Shown: piece by piece, positions 36,301 to 48,760 of the stretch
Layout of the letters: every line of letters begins with the position of its first letter
How positions within the stretch are numbered: position 1 is the stretch's first letter
Source: Lamellibrachia satsuma
Taxonomy: Eukaryota; Annelida; Polychaeta; Sabellida; Siboglinidae
Length of the DNA stretch: 64,000 bases
NCBI GenBank assembly: GCA_033239005.1
Contig: BSQZ01000014.1
Span: 4,043,501-4,107,500 of the forward strand
Direction of reading: 5' to 3'
Notes under the pieces: model-generated
What the model saw: only the letters and a program-made list of their open reading frames with translations
The model's database searches: none
Told to the model about the DNA's origin: nothing
Made by a program: the position numbers and the translations under genes

Positions 36301-37080
36301 ATGAACACTTTAGGCTAAAAATCCTGCCACCTAGCGAATACGGAGAACACTGTGTAACAAAACAACGAAGTGAGTGTGTACTAATTTACGCTAAAGTCCT
36401 GCTGTTAATTCCTTTTTACCGAAAACGTTGACTACCACTATGTCAGATATTACCTTATGTATGTAATTTAAGTAAATAAATCACTTTATCTTATATATAT
36501 ATATATTTGCTAATGTAAACGATAGCTCGATGCACGGGTTGAATGACTTGTAAACAAACTCCCTTTTATCACTCGTTGAGTTTGAATCCGGGAAAAAAAT
36601 ACTACCTCTGTTAACAACAACGGTTTCTTAATATATGTCTACAAGAAGTTGGTGAACAATATATGTATAATACTAATACTTATTCTAACCAATATTCACT
36701 GTTACTGACTATTCACTGTTATCTAATTTTTCGAATTGTAAACACCCCTATTAACGCTCGCTGAATTCCCTGACAGAATCCGAAACTAACTTACTCTAAA
36801 ATACTCCCTCTGACTAATAATTAACAAAACCTGTTTCCTAATATATGTCTACAATACGTTTGTGTATAATATATATGCAATAGTAATACTTATTCTATTT
36901 GATATTCCACGTATTTCTGTAAATGATCTACACCAAATTCAAGTCGCTGCACCAAGTCCAAGTAGCCGGAAGTTGATTATATAATGTTCATATATTATTT
37001 TTTTTATTTATTAAAACAGTTAGTCTATTTTACAGTTTATTTGTGCTTCTTATTTCTTATAAGATTATAGTTTTATCTTC
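36301..37080. other. Non-coding AT-rich stretch upstream of the CR1 element
   Basis: Contains two diverged direct repeats (36595-36740 and 36800-36920: CTTAATATATGTCTACAA, TAATACTTATTCTA). It may be CR1 5'UTR or older flanking DNA. Confidence 0.4.
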
Positions 37081-37084
37081 TCTA

Positions 37085-37280
37085 AACTTAGCGGGCCGCG
37101 GGCTTGCGGGCCGCGGGCTTACCCGTCTTTGGCCCGCGGGTATGGGCCGGGTATGGGCCTGAAACTTGCGGGCCGGGCCTGGGCCAAACATTCACGGTCT
37201 GGGTCGGGCTTGGGCCGGGCCTGGGCCTAAATTCTAGCTTGCGGGCCTGGGCCGGGCTTGAAAAATTGCTGCGGACCTGA
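37085..37280. repeat. GC-rich block, right copy
   Basis: Tandem GCGGGCCGCGGGCTT units followed by GGGTATGGGCC and TCGGGCTTGGGCCGGGCCTG. Directly repeated relative to 31050-31135. Composition resembles subterminal regions of some hAT elements, but no inverted end was found. Confidence 0.6.
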
Positions 37281-37875
37281 TCTCATCAAGCATAACACCA
37301 AATGTAAACCTACGTCTGACGATACCTATATCCCACCCCTGAGGATATAGCTTCTTTGGTAAAGTACAGTACATTTGTATTAAAAATTCTGCGCCTACTA
37401 ATGACAATAATCAACGAGAAAAAGCAGAAGTGGAACCAAACGACAGATGCCTGTGTCGAGGTGTTCTGCAACAGCAACGCACTGAAACCTACGACGTTCT
37501 CTCTCTTTAATGTAGGCCGTGATTCCACGACAAATGCTTAACCCTCCCGGTGTAATCATTCTACAAGCCAGGGGCTCAGACACAGTAGTCTCGCCGCCGG
37601 GATCTAACTAATTGCAATTCAACACGACACCGCAACGCAATCACGCTCGCAGTTTGATACTTTTATTCACTGCAAACTGCAATACACAATTAACACAGAT
37701 CTTGCAGCGCGGGGCGCCTTTCATATCGGTCTCTGCCGCTGAACCCGATGTCCACCCAATATCCCGTCTCGTGCCTTGTTTCTTAAATCTCCCGTTTCCT
37801 TAAAACGCCGACCGTTACGAAGTGTGATGTATTTTATATAAAATCATCTGTTTTAGTTCAATAAACAAGTTGTAG

Positions 37876-38045
37876 CAACTTAAGGCTGGTCTACACAAGG
37901 GGTTATTTGCCCAATCGGTCGGCCGACATGGTGTCGCGCGGTATCGCGGTGTAAGAATCGGTCGTGTAAACACTGTCGCGAGACCCATTAGTGAGGCCAA
38001 TTTGTGGCTACTATTGGGTCCGTCAAATTGGGACTGGTTCCAATT
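37876..38045. repeat. MITE-like repeat related to the 45-bp minisatellite
   Basis: GGCTGGTCTACACAAGGGGT at one side and TAAGAATCGGTCGTGTAAAC then ACTGTCGCGAGACC inside. AAGAATCGGTCGTGTAAAC is the core of the array at 45885-46425, whose left flank (CTTACACAATCGATTTTTGT) and right flank (CCTTGCGAGACAG) also match this element. It is probably a non-autonomous DNA transposon. Confidence 0.55.
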
Positions 38046-38536
38046 TAGCCGACAGTCGGCCGCAATTATGAAGCAATAGCCAATCGATTCTTATATCGGG
38101 TAACCATGACAACTTAACGAGTACTTTTTGTTTCACCGGTCTGTCCAAGCAAAAATCTTTTTTTACTCGTGGTTGGTAACAGTGTATATATAGAGTTGTG
38201 TGAAGATTGCGTGAAGGTAGTGAAAAAAACATTACAGCCAAAACCGGCATGGGGCTGATTTGTAAAAATACCATTTAGGGAATCAAATTGTTACGATTAT
38301 GATAGCCTATGGTATGTAAATTAAAATAAAGTTCGGGCGTTCCACAGCTTATAATTTTTTCGAACGCATGCAATTATTTATATTTATTGTATGTAGCATC
38401 ATTAGCATTTCTACCTTCGTAAAATGCTTATTAGAACAAGCGCGGACTAAATATGGCCTACCGACCACTTGCTGATTCTGCGTAGGCCGTTCCTTTCAAC
38501 ATGTTTCCGTAATGTGTGATTTTTACGTGAAAGGTA

Positions 38537-38727
38537 CTTTTTTTATATAGTGCGGTACCCAGTCATTGGGACTGTTCAAAGCGCTTTACATTTCACCCCG
38601 GGCTGACCTGTTCATTCCGACACCAACCCGATTTTTCTGGGAAGCTTCAGTCACGCCAGAGTGGAGAGGGACAGCTGCTATGCCAAACAAGAAATACACA
38701 TCGAAAAACAATCGATTACCTTGTGCC
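38537..38727 (-). repeat. SINE family A fragment, interrupted by a hAT element
   Basis: Shares ATATAGTGCGGTACCCAGTC, ATTGGGACTGTTCAAAGCGC and CTGGGAAGC...CAGTCACGCC with the SINE at 2335-2578. The sequence stops at the hAT target duplication, 38720-38727. Confidence 0.7.
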
Positions 38728-39475
38728 CAGGGCTGTAACAAGTAGAACATATTTCTATTTGAGTAAAAGTAGAAGTAAATCATAAAAAAGTAGAAGTAAA
38801 AGTACCCAAAAAAATCTACTTGAGTAAAAGTAGAAAGACAAAAATGTCTACTTGAAGTAGAAACAAAAGTAGACCACGACTCACGAGCCCACAAGAATAT
38901 GAACGAAATAGTACTTGTTAAGTTTAACACGTGCAGACAAACACATACTTCCACACACTGGTAAGACAGCAAAAAAATTGCAAGGCTCACCAGGATAAAC
39001 GAACGCTTTAATCAGCTTGAGCAACAACTGCTGCTCAAACTCTACATCCCCGATGCTCGCACGCAGTGGCCTGCTGCACTAAAAAGACGCTCGCAGGCTG
39101 CACTGGCAGGCAGAGCAGTGTTCAGTTCGACAAGTTGGAGCTTTGGATACATCGCCAGCCCACGCGAAGAACTCGTCCTCGCTGGCGGGCGAGGGGCTGT
39201 CAGATGGCAGCCTCTTGAAGAGGTCGATGGCTCGTCCATCTCAGCCAGCCTCTGCTTCGCGGTCAATTTTTAATTAGCGAAACAGAAGACTGGTTACGGA
39301 AAAAAATAAAATGCCAGGTGTCGATACTTCGTTACATTTACAGAAGTAACACGTAATTCTACTTCGTTACAAGTAGAAGTAGATCCACCAAAATCTACTT
39401 CGTTACAAGTAGAAAGTAAAAAAACTGCTCAAGTAAAGTAACGAAGAAGATCTACTTCGTTACTTACCGGCTCTG
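38728..39475 (-). mobile_element. hAT transposon relic with 8-bp target duplication
   Basis: Left end CAGGGCTGTAACAAGTAG; the right end in reverse complement is CAGAGCCGGTAAGTAACG. Both are flanked by the same 8 bases, CTTGTGCC (38720-38727 and 39476-39483), the hallmark of hAT insertion. Subterminal AAGTAGAAGTA-type repeats occur at both ends. Internally, minus strand about 39250-39045, the remnant of a hAT C-terminal dimerisation domain reads LVELNTALPASAACERLFSA. At 748 bp it is an internally deleted, non-autonomous copy. Confidence 0.9.
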
Positions 39476-39574
39476 CTTGTGCCTCGGACTGCAATTTAAA
39501 TCTTGATACAACACAACACAACACAGTACTGGAATACGTTGAAAGCAGCGAGTGACAAACTTAGAAATCAGAAC

Positions 39575-42165
39575 GCACCAACATCAACAGCATCGTCGAT
39601 GAGGTGAAGCACCAACATCAACAGCATCATCGACGAGGTGAAGCACCAACATCAACAACGTCGTCGATGAGGTGAAGCACCAACATCAACAGCATCATCG
39701 ACGAGGTGAAGCACCAACATCAACAACGTCGTCGATGAGGTGAAGCACCAACATCAACAGCAACGTCGTTGAGGTGAAGCACCAACATCAACAACAACGT
39801 CGATGAGGTGAAGCACCAACGTCAACAACATCGTCGATGAGGTGAAGCACCAACATCAACAACATCGTCGATGTGGTGAAGCACCAACATCAACAACGTC
39901 GTCGATGAGGTGAAGCACCAACATCAACAGCATCATCGACGAGGTGAAGCACCAACATCAACAACGTCGTCGATGAGGTGAAGCACCAACATCAACAACA
40001 ACGTCGTTGAGGTGAAGCACCAACATCAACAACAACGTCGATGAGGTGAAGCACCAACATCAACAACATCGTCGATGTGGTGAAGCACCAACATCAACAA
40101 CGTCGTCGATGAGGTGAAGCACCAACATCAACAACGTCGTCGATGAGGTGAAGCACCAACATCAACAACGTCGTCGATGAGGTGAAGCACCAACATCAAC
40201 AACGTCGTCGATGAGGTGAAGCACCAACACCAACAACGTCGTCGATGAGGTGAAGCACCAACATCAACAACAACGTCGATGAGGTGAAGCACCAACGTCA
40301 ACAACGTCGTCGATGAGGTGAAGCACCAACATCAACAACAACGTCGATGAGGTGAAGCACCAACGTCAACAACATCGTCGATGAGGTGAAGCACCAACGT
40401 CAACAACGTCGTCGATGAGGTGAAGCACCAACATCAACAACGTCGTCGATGAGATGAAGCACCAACATCAACAACATCGCCGATGAGGTGATGCACCAAC
40501 ATCAACAACGTCGTCGATGAGGTGAAGCACCAACATCAACAACCTCGTCGATGAGGTGAAGCACCAACATCAACAACGTCGTCGATGAGGTGAGGCACCA
40601 ACATCAACAACGTCGTCGATGAGGTGAAGCACCAACATCAACAACGTCGTCAATGAGGTGAGGCACCAACATCAACAACGTCGTCGATGAGGTGAAGCAC
40701 CAACATCAACAACGTCGTCGATGAGGTGAAGCACCAAAGTCAACAACATCGTCGATGAGGTGAAGCACCAACGTCAACAACGTCGTCGATGAGGTGAAGC
40801 ACCAGCATCAACAACAACGTCGATGAGGTGAAGCACCAAAGTCAACAACGTCGTCGATGAAGTGAAGCACCAACATCAACAACAACGTCGATGAGGTGAA
40901 GCACCAACGTCAACAACATCGTCGATGAGGTGAGGCACCAACATCAACAACATCGTCGATGAGGTGAAGCACCAACATCAACAACGTCGTCGATGAGGTG
41001 AGGCACCAACATCAACAACATCGTCGATGAGGTGAGGCACCAACATCAACAACGTCGTCGATGAGGTGAAGCACCAACATCAACAACATCGTCGATGAGG
41101 TGAGGCACCAACATCAACAACATCGTCGATGAGGTGAAGCACCAACATCAACAACGTCGTCGATGAGGTGAAGCACCAAGGTCAACAACATCGTCGATGA
41201 GGTGAAGCACCAACATCAACAACGTCGTCGATGAGGTGAAGCACCAACATCAACAACGTCGTCGATGAGGTGAAGCACCAACATCAACAACATCGTCGAT
41301 GAGGTGAGGCACCAACATCAACAACGTCGTCGATGAGGTGAAGCACCAACATCAACAACGTCGTCGATGAGGTGAAGCACCAAAGTCAACAACATCGTCG
41401 ATGAGGTGAAGCACCAACGTCAACAACGTCGTCGATGAGGTGAAGCACCAGCATCAACAACAACGTCGATGAGGTGAAGCACCAAAGTCAACAACGTCGT
41501 CGATGAGGTGAAGCACCAACATCAACAACAACGTCGATGAGGTGAAGCACCAACGTCAACAACGTCGTCGATGAGGTGAAGCACCAACATCAACAACATC
41601 GTCGATGTGGTGAAGCACCAACATCAACAACGTCGTCGATGAGGTGAAGCACCAACATCAACAACGTCGTCGATGAGGTGAAGCACCAACATCAACAACA
41701 ACGTCGATGAGTTGAAGCACCAACGTCAACAACATCGTCGATGAGGTGAAGCACCAACACCAACAACGTCGTCGATGAGGTGAAGCACCAACATCAACAA
41801 CACCGTCGATGAGGTGAAGCACCAACGTCAACAACATCGTCGATGAGGTGAAGCACCAACATCAACAACGTCGTCGATGAGGTGAAGCACCAACATCAAC
41901 AACAACGTCGATGAGGTGAAGCACCAACGTCAACAACATCGTCGATGAGGTGAAGCACCAACATCAACAACGTCGTCGATGAGGTGAAGCACCAACATCA
42001 ACAACGTCGTCGATGAGGTGAAGCACCAACATCAACAACATCGTCTATGAGGTGAGGCACCAACATCAACAACGTCGTCGATGAGGTGAAGCACCAACAT
42101 CAACAAGTCGTCGATGAGGTGAAGCACCAAAGTCAACAACATCGTCGATGAGATGAAGCAGAGAA
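39575..42165. repeat. 34-bp satellite/minisatellite, about 76 copies, 2.6 kb
   Basis: Unit CACCAACATCAACAACGTCG plus TCGATGAGGTGAAG, 34 bases, so no frame stays open. Variation is concentrated at a few positions (CATC/CGTC/AAGTC; ACGTCG/ACATCG/ACAACG; GTGAAG/GTGAGG). A block of at least eight units beginning with the rare CACCAAAGTC variant is repeated 646 bases on (40733 and 41379, 19 units) and part of it again at 42126 (22 units, allowing a one-base loss). The array is unusually CpG-rich for this window. Confidence 0.97.
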
Positions 42166-42736
42166 GATGAAGATGACTTGGCTATCCGCATGGCTGACTC
42201 GTCCAAGACCGTGCTGGTTGGAAAAGGTTTGTTGGCGCCTTATGCTCCAGTGGGAGCGGGGAGGACTGAGTGGGTGAGAGGGAGTGATGTCCATGATACC
42301 AATAATAATTCGTTCCGTGTTTTTGTGTGTAATCCGTGCGCGGACGTATGTTTGAACAGAACCAGGAATATTACTAAACGTCTTTGCGCGTATGTTGGAC
42401 GCATCCGACAGAACTGCTCAGTAAGATGCCATGTAAGGCTTATAGTTGATTAATCGTTCTTATATCTTAGCCACTATAGTAGCCACGATTTTGGGTTTGT
42501 TTACGGTGTAAGCAATTATGTACACACGTATTTTTTACAACCGCCTGGTCCAAGAGAGTCATAACAAATATATGTAACCGAAGCACCAGTTGATGCTACG
42601 TTACACGACTAAGTCATTTACCCCCCGCAGTGTATGGATGTGCGATGAATCATTAGTACTTCGTCCCACTTGCTGCCTGGGTCCCTTGAATCCAGAAATG
42701 TGGCGCGTGCTCGCCCAACTTCAAATAGTGGGTCGC
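42166..42736. other. Region after the satellite; no gene recognised
   Basis: A 91-codon frame (42178-42453) follows the array, with fair codon balance and several Cys (VFVCNPCADVCLNRTRN), but it has no family resemblance and its start overlaps the array edge. I treat it as unsupported. Confidence 0.35.
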
Positions 42737-42985
42737 GGTGGTCGAAATGGAGCGCGGTGGTCGAGCGTCGGACTTTCGCTCGAAGGGACCGGGGTTAAAA
42801 ACCACCTGCTGCCGTTTCAAAACCTGGGCAATTTCGTTCACCCCAGTTTGCCCGTGTCTTTCGGAAGAGACGCTAAAAGCCGTTGGTCACTTCTATCTGG
42901 TGTCTATGTTCAAGTAAAAAAGATCCCACACAGTGGGTAAATGTGTAACCTGTCGTGGACTCAAAGAGTCTTTATCTCTAACCCA
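42737..42985 (+). repeat. tRNA-derived SINE, family B
   Basis: The head GAGCGCGGTGGTCGAGCGTC and GGACCGGGGTTAAAAACC resembles a Ser/Leu-type tRNA with a degenerate B-box. The body CTTTCGGAAGAGACGCTAAA then AGCCGTTGGTC and the tail AGATCCCACACAGTGGGTAA match the copy at 17185-17371. A tail-like fragment also occurs at 52075-52150. Confidence 0.75.
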
Positions 42986-42999
42986 CCGCGTGAGAGGCG

Positions 43000-44170
43000 C
43001 CGCGCAGGACCTACAGCGATCTTAAGGGCCCAGTCCGTGACAGGAAGAAGAAGAAAAAATTAGTTCAAGGAAATGCCTGTCATTATCCGTCCGATCAACG
43101 ACAACTTTCCATATCCCACCTGTTTCTGGGGCCAACCTCCCACCATTTTTGAGAATCCACCTCTCACTAATCCCACATCCAACAAATCTGTAGGACCTAC
43201 CTCCCACCTCCCACTTCCACACCCCATCATAGATCCCTCCTAAGACTGCTCCTGAATGCCGGTGATCGGTGATATGTTATTTGTAACGTGTGTATTGTGA
43301 AATTAGTCGAACACTGTTCGTTCAATACGTTTATTCCCGCACAATATCGACACAGACGTTTCGCAAATTGCCGTATTTCCGGCGTCTCCGGTGGAGTTGT
43401 CGCGCGCGCGTCGCCCGGTAACATGCACTGATCGTGCGACGGCGGTCCGGGAACCTGCATTAGCCATATATCTACTCACCTGTGGAGAGAACGCCATCAC
43501 CGAGTGCGTACAAGTGATTCACGCGGGCGACAGTTTCTGCTTCTGCGGCTCGAGTATGGCCGTTGGTTAGCGCTAAATTATGTCGAGACAAAAGGTGAAA
43601 ACAGAGATACAGGTGACGGTGGCTGGCAGACCTAGCCACGGGGGTTGGACAGCATCCAGGTAAAAAATCGGCGCCGGCGGTGTCTTCTGACATCGCACAT
43701 CCAGGACCAGGTATGAACTGAAGGGCCGGGGAATAGGATCAGGTCATATGGGTTTGGCATTCACCACGACACGAGGACACGATGTTTGCGGCATGGCTTC
43801 AGGCCTAGGGTTCAGGATGAATTGTGATATATTTTGTTTTAGCTGGAAGTGCATATAATCCACTATTTACAAGATTCTAGACCTAGTATTGACTCCTTAT
43901 CTTTATTGTAAAGTAATTATAATTCCCGGTTCATATATGTATGCACTCCCGGGTCAGGTCCGTGTTGGCCTTAAGTTTTGCCTTAGAGCCAAGCCTAGTC
44001 TTAGTTCTAGTGTAGCCGTAGGTAGGCATACTTGAACGTCCCAGCAGTGTGAATATGTTTAATAACATATTGCATACAAGTATGGAGAACATTGCATATT
44101 GTAAGTAGGACATAGAAAAGCGTCAATGAATACAGCGAAATGCAACTAAGTTGATCCAAAATTCAGAGAC
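43000..44170. other. Non-coding stretch with a CpG-rich core
   Basis: Bases 43300-43740 are CG-dense (TCGCGCGCGCGTCGCC). On the minus strand a fair donor (CTCCACAG then GTGAGTAG, exon end about 43483) could close an exon encoding pieces such as ARVNHLYALGDGVLSTG. No acceptor, partner exon or family could be assigned. It could be a promoter or a transposon fragment. Confidence 0.3.
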
Positions 44171-44172
44171 AT

Positions 44173-44632
<460 letters not shown>

Positions 44633-44639
44633 ATATAAT

Positions 44640-45870
44640 GCATTTTAGTACCTGCTATAGGTGCATAGGGCAAAAACATGACTTTTGTTTCACTTTAGAG
44701 GTATGTCGTAAACAAACATCAGTTGTGTCCTTCTTGTACATTTATTTTTATTGATTTTATTGATTGACACTGACAGTGTAAATGTGATTGTGATATTGTG
44801 ATTATATTCCCATTAGGTGTTATAACAGCAGTGTCATGGTGACCGACATCAATTTACTGCTGAAAGTGACAATTCCATAGACATAAGAGAACAACACACA
44901 GAGACTGGGTACATTTATTTTCCATTAGCATCAGTGTTAACGTTTTTAAATTCTTTTTGAAAATTTGTATTTTGAATTTTCGGATACTATGATATTAGTA
45001 TTTATACTTTCGTCAACCACCATGAAAAAAGGTCAAATTCTGTCATTCTTGTCTCAAGAAAATCAACACACAATATGCTCCCCATCACATGGTGTCCAAA
45101 ACAACTACATCATGTCTTCATGCACAAAGGATCCTACAGTCACTGACACATGTATATGTTGCCAACCATCCTCTAAAAAATTTATTTATTTTATTTTCCA
45201 AGGGGTGAAAACTTGCCACAAAGGAATACTGCCTCAAAATCACCGGGATTTCATTCGTATGCCATGAACCTGGAAGTAAATAATAAATATCTCAAGTGTA
45301 TTTTGACAAACCAATGCAAATCAGTCATTAATTTGGGATCGCACATGAGCACATAAGATGTTCCATCAACATTGTTCATATTATAAGATATTTCAACTCC
45401 ATGTCATTACACAGCATGATGCATATAGGCACAGAGCACATGAATTACAGTTATACTATAGTATATTAACAGTAGACAGTAGTTATAGCAATACTACCAC
45501 CTGCTATTTGGCCAGGCAGAAATTGGGACAGAATATAATCTTTTGTGAAATTCAAATTGTAAAGTCTTCAGAATCCATATTTGTGATCCATGACTGTTTT
45601 TGTTTGGTAGTTGCACGATTGAGATCTGAGCTTTCATTTATTTTTTTTATTGCAAAATGCCAGAATGACTGGTAGACAGTGTTTGGAAATTAATAAAAAT
45701 TTTGTGAACTATCATTGGACTCATAATCACCAATGATTGTAGTGGGTGATTTGTGTAGATATATTAATATCTTAAAAGAAATTAAATAAAAAATGTTGTT
45801 CTGCCATTGGATTAATCTTTTGTACTGTTTTGTTTTGGTATCGCCAGCTTACACAATCGATTTTTGTCCG
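44640..45870. other. Non-coding stretch, nothing recognised
   Basis: Includes a 44660-44700 segment (AGGTGCATAGGGCAAAAAC) similar to the start of the family C repeat at 5815. Frames at 44965-45675 have no recognisable motif. Confidence 0.45.
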
Positions 45871-45884
45871 ATTTGTCAGCCAAA

Positions 45885-46425
45885 TATGTTGTGTGATATA
45901 ACAGTGCAAGAATCGGTCGTGTAAACAAATATGTTGTGTGATATAACAGTGCAAGAATTGGTTGTGTAAACAAATATGTTGTGTGATATAACAGTGCAAG
46001 AATCGGTCGTGTAAACAAATATGTTGTGTGATATAACAGTGCAAGAATTGGTCGTGTAAACAAATATGTTGTGTGATATAACAGTGCAAGAATCGGTCGT
46101 GTAAACAAATATGTTGTGTGATATAACAGTGCAAGAATCGGTCGTGTAAACAAATATGTTGTGTGATATAACAGTGCAAGAATCGGTCATGTAAACAAAT
46201 ATGTTGTGTGATATAACAGTGCAAGAATCGGTCGTGTAAACAAATATGTTGTGTGATATAACAGTGCAAGAATCGGTCGTGTAAACAAATATGTTGTCTG
46301 ATATAACAGTTCAAGAATCGGTCGTGTAAACAAATATGTTGTGTGATATAACAGTGCAAGAATCGGTCGTGTAAACAAATATGTTATGTGATATAACAGT
46401 GCAAGAATCGGTCGTGTAAACAAAA
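45885..46425. repeat. 45-bp minisatellite, about 12 copies
   Basis: Units of AACAAATATGTTGTGTGATA, TAACAGTGCAAGAATCGGTC and GTGTA. Because 45 is divisible by three and no stop falls in the frames concerned, three minus-strand frames are open for over 100 codons; these are not genes. The flanking and unit sequence matches the MITE-like repeat at 37876-38045. Confidence 0.95.
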
Positions 46426-46602
46426 AAAAAAAACCTTGCGAGACAGATTTTCAAGACCAATTTTAGGCTATGATTGTGGAGGTTGAATTGGGGTGGGATA
46501 CAATTTGACTCTGAAGCAGTGGCCAGTCAGAGACTGTCGTGAACAGCAGCAGATGCATTCATTGTGACCTTCCATCAAAGCACAAATTGGGAGTGGCACA
46601 AG

Positions 46603-46725
46603 ATCTAGGTTGTAGTGTATAGACAAGATCTAGGTTGTAGTGTATAGACAAGATCTAGGTTGTAGTGTATAGACAAGATCTAGGTTGTAGTGTATAGACA
46701 AGATCTAGGTTGTAGTGTATAGACA
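46603..46725. repeat. 26-bp tandem repeat, 5 copies
   Basis: Perfect copies of AGATCTAGGTTGTAGTGTAT plus AGACAA. Confidence 0.95.
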
Positions 46726-47190
46726 CGTCACTCTATCTATCCACACACATAATTTTGCAACACATTGTCATCATGTTGCCAGACCTGTTGGGTACAGTTC
46801 GCTTGTGTAAAGCCTTTATTAGTGATGTAGTCTGACCTCAGGCAGCCAGTTTAGCCCAGATCAACAAGCCACGTAAAATGGATTATAATTGAGTTAGGTA
46901 GTTTTGTGGGTAAGTAGCTTGGTCTAACTGTACGGGGGAATTACAGGAAATGCACCCCAGCTGGGACGAGGCTGCTGAGTAGGCTGTGCACCAACAGGAG
47001 TTGAGATGTGTTGTTTCTGCCTTAAGTACCAGTAAGCATGAAGACGATTAAGGTAGATAAGATAAGAAGATTGGCTTAATATGAAGATGAAAAGAAATGG
47101 AAAATTGCTAGGGTTAGATGAAGATTTTGAGTTAGAATTTATGTTTTGAGTTACTGCCATTTAATTAAGGTATATATATCTGAAAAACTG

Positions 47191-48410
47191 AAAGCAAACT
47201 GATGTGCTGGCTCATTGTACGTTGTGGCAGATTTAGCAACATGATTTAAACACAAACATGATTTAAACACAAAGTGATGTGCTGGCTCATTGTACGTTGT
47301 GGCAGATTTATCAACATGATTTAAACGCAAACATGATTTAAACACAAAGTGATGTGCTGGCTCATTGTACGTTGTGGCAGATTTATCAACATGATTTAAA
47401 CACAAACATGATTTAAACACAAACATGATTTAAACACAAAGTGATGTGCTCATTGTACTTTGTGGCAGATTTATCAATATGATTTAAACACAAACATGAT
47501 TTAAACACAAACATGATTTAAACACAAAGTGATGTGCTGGCTCATTGTACTTTGTGGCAGATTTATAAACATGATTTAAACACAAACATGATTTAAACAC
47601 AAAGTGATGTGCTGGCTCATTGTACTTTGTGGCAGATTTATCGACATGATTTAAACACAAACATGATTTAAACAAAATGTGATGTGCTGGCTCATTGTAC
47701 GTTGTGGCAGATTTATCAACATGATTTAAACACAAACATGATTTAAACACAAAGTGATGTGCTGGCTCATTGTACGTTGTGGCAGATTTATCAACATGAT
47801 TTAAACACAAACATGATTTAAACACAAAGTGATGTGCTGGCTCATTGTACGTTGTGGCAGATTTATCAACATGATTTAAACACAAACATGGTTTAAACAC
47901 AAAGTGATGTGCTGGCTCATTGTACGTTGTGGCAGATTTATCAACATGATTTAAACACAAACATGATTTAAACACAAACATGATTTAAACACAAAGTGAT
48001 GTGCTCATTGTACTTTGTGGCAGATTTATCAACATGATTTAAACACAAACATGATTTAAACACAAACATGATTTAAACACAAAGTGATGTGCTGGCTCAT
48101 TGTACTTTGTGGCAGATTTATCAACATGATTTAAACACAAACATGATTTAAACACAAACATGATTTAAACACAAAGTGATGTGCTGGCTCATTGTACTTT
48201 GTGGCAGATTTATCAACATGATTTAAACACAAACATGATTTAAACAAAAAGTGATGTGCTGGCTCATTGTACGTTGTGGCAGATTTATCAACATGATTTA
48301 AACACAAACATGATTTAAACACAAAGTGATGTGCTGGCTCATTGTACGTTGTGGCAGATTTATCAACATGATTTAAACACAAACATGATTTAAACACAAA
48401 CAATGCTGCA
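47191..48410. repeat. 75-bp minisatellite with 17-bp subrepeats, about 16 copies
   Basis: Unit GTGATGTGCTGGCTCATTGT, ACGTTGTGGCAGATTTATCA and ACATGATTTAAACACAA repeated. The 17-base ACATGATTTAAACACAA module occurs two or three times per unit, and two units near 47445 and 48000 lack the GCTGGCTC segment. Open minus-strand frames are repeat artefacts. The array ends about 350 bases upstream of the adenylyl cyclase start codon. Confidence 0.95.
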
Positions 48411-48590
48411 CAGTACAATTTAATGAGAGATTGTTCATAAAGACTGTTTCTAAAAAACTGTTTTGTTTTCAGATAACTGACTTGGAAAAACAACTGCTGC
48501 GGTCGCAGCATACGAGTCACATTCATCTGATTGGTAGATAAATAAATGAAAGTGCCTCCTTCAGTGGATAGTACTAGCTGTGACCACGCA

Positions 48591-48683
48591 ATGATGACAT
48601 TTGATTGCATGGTAACCGTGTCTGTGGTGATGTCATTACTGATTATACTGGCATCTTCTTATGTCAAGTCACAATTGCGGTGA
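48591..48683 (+). other. Possible upstream ORF of the adenylyl cyclase mRNA
   Basis: A 30-codon hydrophobic frame (MMTFDCMVTVSVVMSLLIIL then ASSYVKSQLR) ends 77 bases before the cyclase ATG. Whether it is transcribed depends on an unmapped transcription start; a splice acceptor-like TTTTGTTTTCAG lies at 48461-48472. Confidence 0.2.
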
Positions 48684-48760
48684 TTGAGTGCACGATGTGA
48701 TCAGTCTTACGAGTAATTTGCTACGTTGTCATAAGATTAGAATTGAAGCCAATCGGAACA

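Noticed and set aside
36301..37300. LTR retrotransposon reading of the GC-rich direct repeats
   Set aside because: The shared block is only about 25-30 bases, not a terminal repeat of LTR length, and the interior is a non-LTR CR1 with no gag, protease or integrase.
39575..42165. CRISPR-like array
   Set aside because: The 34-bp units abut directly without unique spacers, and the host is an animal; this is a satellite.
42737..42805. tRNA-Ser/Leu gene on the plus strand
   Set aside because: The B-box is degenerate and the following body matches another SINE copy at 17185-17371.
45772..46423. Long minus-strand frames (up to 195 codons) with repeated YITQHICLHDRF-type units
   Set aside because: They come from a 45-bp tandem repeat whose length is a multiple of three; three frames are open at once and none resembles a protein.
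47151..48610. Minus-strand frames repeating VFKSCLCLNHVDKSATTYNEP
   Set aside because: These are artefacts of the 75-bp minisatellite, a unit divisible by three, with frame breaks wherever subrepeat number changes.
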